This document shows positions 59,531-64,000 of a DNA stretch of 64,000 nt, piece by piece. Each line of letters opens with the position of its first letter. Within the stretch, counting starts at the first letter, position 1. This DNA is from Bacteroidota bacterium (GTDB lineage Bacteria > Bacteroidota > Bacteroidia > Palsa-965), in the NCBI GenBank assembly GCA_020402865.1, contig JADBYT010000009.1, positions 1 through 64,000 on the forward strand. Direction: 5' to 3'. A program made the position numbers and the translations under genes. The notes under the pieces are model-generated. The model was not told the origin of the DNA, searched no databases, and saw only the letters and a list, made by a program, of their open reading frames with translations.

Positions 59531-60115
59531 ATGCTCGGCCTCAAACTTGCCACCGACCCGCGCTGGGTAAACATCGTTGAATCAAACATCGACGAAATTC
59601 TTACCGACCACGCTTTCTGCGAACAGAAAGCCGCGTCGAACGCTATTTCCCTCATTGTACATTACCCGGAATACTCCGATATGGTGGAGAAAATGAGCGA
59701 AATTGCCCGCGAGGAACTCGACCATTTCCAGCAGGTGCATCAGCTTATTTTGCAACGCGGCGGCACACTTGGCCGCGAACGCAAAGACGATTATGTGAAT
59801 GAACTCATGCAGTTCATTAAAGCGCCCAACCGCTCGCGCGAGGCTACTTTGGTTGACCGCCTTCTTTTTGCGGCCATGATTGAGGCCCGCAGCTGCGAAC
59901 GGTTCCGCGTACTCTCCGAAAACATCAAAGACCCGACACTGGCCGGTTTCTACCGCGAGCTTATGATCAGCGAAGCTAACCACTACACCGTATTTATTGG
60001 CTTTGCCCGCAAATACGGACAAGGTGTGAACGTAGATGCCCGCTGGCAGGAGTTTCTGGCCTACGAAGCTGAAGTAGTTGCCCGCTACGGAAAAAAAGAA
60101 ACAGTTCACGGATAA
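59531..60115 (+). CDS. miaE: tRNA-(ms2io6A)-hydroxylase MiaE
   Basis: This 194-residue di-iron ferritin-like hydroxylase modifies the adenosine 3' of the anticodon in tRNA. Metal ligands sit in HAFCEQKAASNAISLIVHYP, MSEIAREELDHFQQVHQLIL (the ExxH), LLFAAMIEARSCERFRVLSE and ELMISEANHYTVFIGFA. The length and helix order match MiaE. The methylthiolation enzyme MiaB, which makes its substrate, is not in this window. Confidence 0.93.
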   Translation: MLGLKLATDPRWVNIVESNIDEILTDHAFCEQKAASNAISLIVHYPEYSDMVEKMSEIAREELDHFQQVHQLILQRGGTLGRERKDDYVNELMQFIKAPNRSREATLVDRLLFAAMIEARSCERFRVLSENIKDPTLAGFYRELMISEANHYTVFIGFARKYGQGVNVDARWQEFLAYEAEVVARYGKKETVHG

Positions 60116-60124
60116 TATACTGGC

Positions 60125-61228
60125 GTGGGAACCCTGCGTTTACTGCTCGCTGCAGCTGTGGTACTTTTTCATTCTTACCACATTTTTGGCGTAAGAATGA
60201 CCGGTGGCATGGTTTCCGTGCAGGCATTCTACATGATTTCGGGCTTTTACATGGCCCTTATCCTCAACGAAAAATACAACGGGCCCGGCTCATGGAAACT
60301 GTTTATGGGCAACCGCCTGCTGCGTATTTATCCGCTTTACTGGACCGTGCTGCTCATTGTGCTGCTGGTATCGGTAATTGGCTATTTCACATTGGGGAAT
60401 TCGTTTTTTCTGTATGCGTGGATCAGCTCGATTTCGCACCTGCACTGGTCAACCATACTTGCATTTGTGCTGGTCAACCTGTTTCTGTTTGGCAGCGACT
60501 GGTTGTTTTTTTCGGTCATTGGCAAAAACGACGGTTTGCTGCATTATTCCTCAAGCGCATTTTCAGGTTCACCGCGCACGTTTACGTTTATGCTGGTTCC
60601 ACAAGCCTGGTCGGTGGGAGCCGAGCTTACGTTTTACTTGCTGGCACCCTTGCTGGTCAGACGAAAATGGTGGCTGCAGGTACTTATTATTCTGGCCAGC
60701 GGAGCATTACGCTATTATTTGGTGACTGAAAAATTCCGTAGCTGGGATCCGTGGTCGTATCGCTTTTTTCCCAATGAAATTGCCCTGTTTATGCTGGGCA
60801 GTCTGGCCTGGCAGGTCTATCATCGCCTTAAAAACGTATCAGTGCCCAAATGGGCAGGACCGCTTGGCTGGAGCCTGATTATTGTGTGCATCATTGGCTA
60901 CGACTATTTCAGGTTTATTGATGAGGATGTAAGACCATTTGTATTCTACACTTTTTTCTTTTGCAGTTTACCTTTTATCTTCCGCTGGTCGCAGCATTTC
61001 CGCACCGACAGGTGGCTCGGTGAACTTTCCTACCCGCTTTACATCGGTCATTTGCTTATTGTAATGCTGTTCAGGAAATGGTTTTTCGGTACCGAAATTT
61101 TGAAGTGGTACGGCGTGGTTTCGCTGGCTTCAAGCCTTGTATTTGCCTTTCTGCTGATGCATTTTGTGGCCCGGCCCATCGAAAAAATCAGGGCCCGCCG
61201 TGTTTTACAGAATAAAGCCCGCTTTTGA
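60125..61228 (+). CDS. Acyltransferase-3 family membrane protein
   Basis: This 367-residue protein has about ten membrane helices and acyltransferase_3 motifs: the N-terminal LRLLLAAAVVLFHSYHIFGV (the conserved HS/H region), VSVQAFYMISGFYMALIL (the FFxxSGF-like motif) and NRLLRIYPLYW. These enzymes O-acylate surface polysaccharide or lipids. The start is GTG at 60125, nine bases after the miaE stop, so it may be co-expressed with miaE. A nucleotide-sugar dehydratase gene for surface glycans lies nearby at 61799. Confidence 0.88.
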   Translation: MGTLRLLLAAAVVLFHSYHIFGVRMTGGMVSVQAFYMISGFYMALILNEKYNGPGSWKLFMGNRLLRIYPLYWTVLLIVLLVSVIGYFTLGNSFFLYAWISSISHLHWSTILAFVLVNLFLFGSDWLFFSVIGKNDGLLHYSSSAFSGSPRTFTFMLVPQAWSVGAELTFYLLAPLLVRRKWWLQVLIILASGALRYYLVTEKFRSWDPWSYRFFPNEIALFMLGSLAWQVYHRLKNVSVPKWAGPLGWSLIIVCIIGYDYFRFIDEDVRPFVFYTFFFCSLPFIFRWSQHFRTDRWLGELSYPLYIGHLLIVMLFRKWFFGTEILKWYGVVSLASSLVFAFLLMHFVARPIEKIRARRVLQNKARF

Positions 61229-61283
61229 TGTGGCATTGATTTTGTAAAATTTCATATTTTAAAACCGTCAACCATTACAGCAA

Positions 61284-61733
61284 ATGATCAGAACACTCGT
61301 TTTTCTGCTGGCCTTTATCGGCCTCAGCTCTTTTTCTACCGTTCGCTATGCCGATGCTGATATCAATGGCATCTGGTTTAATCAGGAAAAAGATGGCAAA
61401 ATCAAAGTGTATTCCTCCGGAGGAAAACATTTCGGCTACATCATCTGGCTGAAAACTCCCAACGATCCCGAAACCGGAAAACCCCAACTCGACAAGAAAA
61501 ATTCCGATAAAGCCAAGCAAACCCGTCCAATCAAAGGACTTGAGATTATGAAAAATCTGGTTTGGGATGCGAAAGAGCAGGAATGGGCTGATGGTGAAAT
61601 TTACGACCCGAAATCAGGCAACAGCTACAGCCTTACCGTAAAAATGACCGATAAGAATACGCTGAGCCTGCGCGGCTACATGGGGGTTTCACTGCTCGGT
61701 CGTACTTCAGTATGGACCCGCACCACTGAATAA
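61284..61733 (+). CDS. DUF2147 domain-containing exported protein
   Basis: This 149-residue protein has a signal peptide (MIRTLVFLLAFIGLSSFST). The DUF2147 pattern follows: DINGIWFNQEKDGKIKVYSS, GKHFGYIIWLK, GLEIMKNLVWDAKEQEWADG, EIYDPKSGNSYSLTVKM, LRGYMGVSLLGRTSVWTR. The fold is a small lipocalin/FABP-like barrel in the periplasm. Its ligand is not known. Confidence 0.88.
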   Translation: MIRTLVFLLAFIGLSSFSTVRYADADINGIWFNQEKDGKIKVYSSGGKHFGYIIWLKTPNDPETGKPQLDKKNSDKAKQTRPIKGLEIMKNLVWDAKEQEWADGEIYDPKSGNSYSLTVKMTDKNTLSLRGYMGVSLLGRTSVWTRTTE

Positions 61734-61748
61734 TTTGTAAGCGAAAAT

Positions 61749-61783
61749 AAAAAAGGGAAGCGCTTGCCGTGCTTCCCTTTTTT
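61749..61783. terminator. Bidirectional intrinsic terminator
   Basis: AAAAAAGGGAAGC (61749-61761) pairs with GCTTCCCTTTTTT (61771-61783). It lies between the converging genes ending at 61733 and 61799. Confidence 0.9.
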
Positions 61784-61798
61784 ATTGATGTTGTTGGT

Positions 61799-63682
61799 TC
61801 AGACAGTTTCCTGATCTAATTTTTCATACACGGAATTGTTGCTGATAAATTCGGGCACCAGCTTTTTCATCAGCGCCACAATGGTCATGTTTTGCTGTGT
61901 ATCAAACAGGCCGATGAGTTCATTTACCTGCGTGTTCACGCTTTCATAGGCCGAAGGCTGCACACGGGCAATCATTATTTTTTCGTGATGTGTGGGGAGG
62001 GTGTTTTCGCTGTTGCTGAGGAGTTCTTCGTAAAGCTTTTCGCCGGGACGCAAGCCGGTAAACCGGATCTCTATATCGCGTCCGGGTTCCAGTCCCGAGA
62101 GCTGAATCATTTTATTGGCGAGGTCGATAATTTTTACCGAGCGGCCCATATCGAAGATGAAAATTTCGCCGCCTTTTCCCATACAGCCGGCCTCGAGCAC
62201 AAGGCGGCAGGCTTCGGGAATGGTCATAAAATAGCGTGTAATTTCGGGATGTGTAATGGTAACCGGCCCGCCATTTTCTATTTGCTGGCGGAAACGCGGA
62301 ATGACCGAGCCCTGCGAACCCAGCACATTACCAAAACGCGTAGTTACAAAGCGGGTAGAATTTATGTGGTTGTTGAGCGCCTGCGTATAAATTTCGGCAA
62401 TGCGTTTTGATGCGCCCATTACATTAGTCGGATTCACGGCTTTGTCGGTAGAAACCATTACAAATTTCTCCACGCCAAATTCCACCGCCAGATCAGCCGT
62501 AACCACGGTGCCCTGCACATTTGTGCGCACGGCTTCCGATGGGTTGAGCTCCATCATGGGCACATGTTTGTAAGCCGCAGCGTGATATACAAGCTGCGGA
62601 CGGAAGGTGCGGAACACATTGTGCATCCGTTCGCGGTTGCGCACATCACCAATTACTACTTCGTAGTTGAGTCCGCCCATTTCGGCCAGCTCAAGCTCCA
62701 TATCATACAACGGCGATTCGGCCTGATCGAGCAGCACCAGCAGGCCGGGTTCGAAACGGGCAAGCTGGCGCACCATTTCGCTGCCAATAGAACCTGCCGC
62801 GCCGGTAACCAGAATGGTTTTGCCCTTGAGCTGGCTGCTTATGTTGGCCTCATCAAGCTGGATAGGCTCGCGTTCGAGCAATTCCTCAATGCGTATCTTA
62901 CGCAGCTGCCCCGAACTCAGCTCGCCGTTTATCCAGCTCCGCACAGGCGGCACCGTAAGCACAGGCATGTGATGCGCAAGGCAGTAATCTACAATTTCCT
63001 GCTTGCGCGCTGCCGGTATTTGCTGTATGGAAAGAATAACCTGTGCACCCTCCGCTTTTCCGGCAAGTTGCGGAAGTTTGTCGGGCCCGTAAATGGTTAC
63101 GCCCTCCAGCTTACGGCCGTGCTTGGCTTTATCATCATCAATAAATGCCAGCACACGGTAACGCGTGGCTGCATCACGGTCAAGCGTGCGCTTGGTAATC
63201 AGCCCCGACTCGCCCGCACCGAAAATAATAACGTCGGTTTTGCCGCGCGTGGGATTTTTCAGTTCCATCCACAACGCTTTGTAAATAAGCCGCGCGGCAA
63301 TCATGCCAAAGGTGGTAGTAAGAAACTCAATGAAAATGATGGAATGCGGAATGATGTAAAGTCCGTTTATAAAACGGGTAATCTGGTTGATGGCAAAAAA
63401 CACCAGCGTACCACACAGCAGCGTAATGAGTATGCGCATGGCATCGCGCTGGCTCATATAGCGCACAATACCCCACGGAATGCGCGCCAGCAGAAAACTT
63501 ACAAGCCTCACGCCAATGAGCGTGGGAATAACCACCGGAAAAGCATCAACCTCCACCTGCGGAATGGCAAAATCAAACCGCAGCAGATACGCCATCCCCA
63601 CTGCACCCAGCACAATAGCCAGGTCGATGAGCAATACTATCCAGCGCGGCGTATAGCCTTCGGTGAGGTTGAGTTTTAGCAC
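61799..63682 (-). CDS. WbpM/CapD-type nucleotide-sugar epimerase/dehydratase
   Basis: This 627-residue protein has four N-terminal membrane helices (about 15-130). A first Rossmann domain with VIIFGAGESGLITKRTL (about 152-270) follows, then a catalytic SDR domain with ILVTGAAGSIGSEMVRQL (about 290-) and the active-site region MVSTDKAVNPTNVMGASKR, with Met where a normal SDR has Tyr. That is typical of UDP-GlcNAc C4,C6-dehydratases such as WbpM/PglF/FlaA1. It makes the first keto-sugar for surface polysaccharide or glycoprotein glycans, acting at the inner membrane face. No other glycan gene is visible, so it may head a cluster beyond the right edge. Confidence 0.93.
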   Translation of the reverse strand: MLKLNLTEGYTPRWIVLLIDLAIVLGAVGMAYLLRFDFAIPQVEVDAFPVVIPTLIGVRLVSFLLARIPWGIVRYMSQRDAMRILITLLCGTLVFFAINQITRFINGLYIIPHSIIFIEFLTTTFGMIAARLIYKALWMELKNPTRGKTDVIIFGAGESGLITKRTLDRDAATRYRVLAFIDDDKAKHGRKLEGVTIYGPDKLPQLAGKAEGAQVILSIQQIPAARKQEIVDYCLAHHMPVLTVPPVRSWINGELSSGQLRKIRIEELLEREPIQLDEANISSQLKGKTILVTGAAGSIGSEMVRQLARFEPGLLVLLDQAESPLYDMELELAEMGGLNYEVVIGDVRNRERMHNVFRTFRPQLVYHAAAYKHVPMMELNPSEAVRTNVQGTVVTADLAVEFGVEKFVMVSTDKAVNPTNVMGASKRIAEIYTQALNNHINSTRFVTTRFGNVLGSQGSVIPRFRQQIENGGPVTITHPEITRYFMTIPEACRLVLEAGCMGKGGEIFIFDMGRSVKIIDLANKMIQLSGLEPGRDIEIRFTGLRPGEKLYEELLSNSENTLPTHHEKIMIARVQPSAYESVNTQVNELIGLFDTQQNMTIVALMKKLVPEFISNNSVYEKLDQETV

Positions 63683-63746
63683 AATGGGTTAAAGGTAATG
63701 AGGAATAGGGAATTTTGATAGTTAACCGATTCCCTAAAATTGATAC

Positions 63747-64000
63747 TTAATGAAAAACCATAAGCCGCGTGTGCATTACTTGCCCTGTTGTAAGCCGGGT
63801 AACCGTCAATAAATAACTACCATTGTTTAGCGACTGAACAAAAAACCTGATCTGTGAATTGCTTGCATACTGCGTTTCACGCTGCACGAGTTTTCCATCC
63901 ATCGAAAAACACTCAATACGTACATCTTCACCTTCAAACTGGCCATCTAGTAACACAAAATCTTCCGCTGGATTAGGCCACACAACCATCGTCACCGGAT
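63747..64000 (-). CDS. 3' end of a T9SS cargo protein (type A sorting domain)
   Basis: The frame is open to the right edge, so only the last 84 or so codons are seen. They read VWPNPAEDFVLLDGQFEGED, VRIECFSMDGKLVQRETQYA, SLNNGSYLLTVTRLTTGQ and TRLMVFH, which is a T9SS type A sorting domain (PNP start, G-K-L-V middle, GxYLLxV end). The N-terminal part and catalytic or binding domains lie outside the window. Confidence 0.85.
   Translation of the reverse strand, partial: PVTMVVWPNPAEDFVLLDGQFEGEDVRIECFSMDGKLVQRETQYASNSQIRFFVQSLNNGSYLLTVTRLTTGQVMHTRLMVFH

Noticed and set aside
62564-63679. 371-codon antisense open frame opposite the WbpM/CapD-type gene
   Set aside because: The sense frame has both Rossmann motifs and the active site. 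The antisense translation has no known features.
1-64000. tRNA, rRNA, CRISPR arrays, complete insertion sequences, prophage
   Set aside because: Intergenic gaps were read for cloverleaf-like arms, spaced repeats, transposase motifs and phage structural genes. None was convincing.

Overview
The window looks like chromosome from a member of the Bacteroidota, probably a Flavobacteriales- or Chitinophagales-like lineage. The grounds are direct. There are several secreted proteins ending in type IX secretion system (T9SS) type A sorting domains. The T9SS/gliding genes porQ, gldF and gldG are present, with a PorE-like OmpA protein. Bacteroidota-type promoters (-7 box TAnnTTTG) lie just upstream of many starts, and Shine-Dalgarno sequences are almost absent. 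No rRNA, tRNA, CRISPR array, intact insertion sequence or prophage was seen. Most of the sequence is housekeeping or cell-envelope DNA of moderate GC. It is interrupted by an AT-rich island (about 33.9-35.25 kb), an AT-rich T9SS cargo gene (53-54.6 kb) and a GC-rich repeat/hairpin region (44.05-44.42 kb).

Layout. 0-4 kb: a beta-barrel/Ig-repeat envelope protein cut by the left edge, divergent from an ECF sigma/anti-sigma pair. 4-10.8 kb: porQ, an enoyl-CoA hydratase-family gene, two paralogous T9SS cargo proteins with a decayed ORF between them, and a Trp/Arg/His-rich secreted protein. 10.8-16 kb: an M1 aminopeptidase and the lysine-pathway pair lysA-lysC. 16-20.6 kb: gldF-gldG-DUF4340, then a two-gene HicB-like unit. 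20.7-31.2 kb: dnaN, a DUF2007 protein, mnmD, a LacI-type regulator, two TonB-C-terminal-domain proteins, an OmpH/Skp chaperone, a MazG-like pyrophosphohydrolase, and a leftward run M42 peptidase - GH3 - LysE - lipoprotein.

31.3-44 kb: a T9SS-exported trypsin-like protease, the AT-rich island with two small lipoproteins (one thioredoxin-like), a TPR protein followed by a PorE-like OmpA protein, a conserved exported protein often called asparagine synthetase B, a C1 peptidase, and a tightly packed three-gene membrane operon that starts with a 37-residue microprotein. 44-52.8 kb: tandem repeats and large inverted repeats, a DUF5916 outer-membrane protein, a DUF1905/YdeI-type protein, a divergent AraC regulator / aldehyde dehydrogenase / DUF779 locus, a decayed T9SS type B sorting domain, and a TauE/SafE permease. 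52.9-64 kb: an ELWxxDGT-repeat T9SS protein, a SpoIIE-type phosphatase, a LolC/E-type permease, rbfA and hemJ with mirror-image promoters, a CheY-like regulator, an unrecognised possibly lysozyme-like protein, miaE, an acyltransferase, a DUF2147 protein, a WbpM/CapD-type nucleotide-sugar dehydratase, and the 3' end of another T9SS cargo gene.

Together the genes describe a Gram-negative cell that invests in T9SS export: it has the machinery (PorQ, possibly the PorE-like protein), a GldFG transporter, several cargo proteins and periplasmic chaperones. The stretches most worth checking for something undescribed are the microprotein/MFS operon and the structured intergenic region beside it, the HicB-like pair, the GH3-LysE operon, the aldehyde dehydrogenase-hairpin-DUF779 locus, and the cytoplasmic lysozyme-like ORF.
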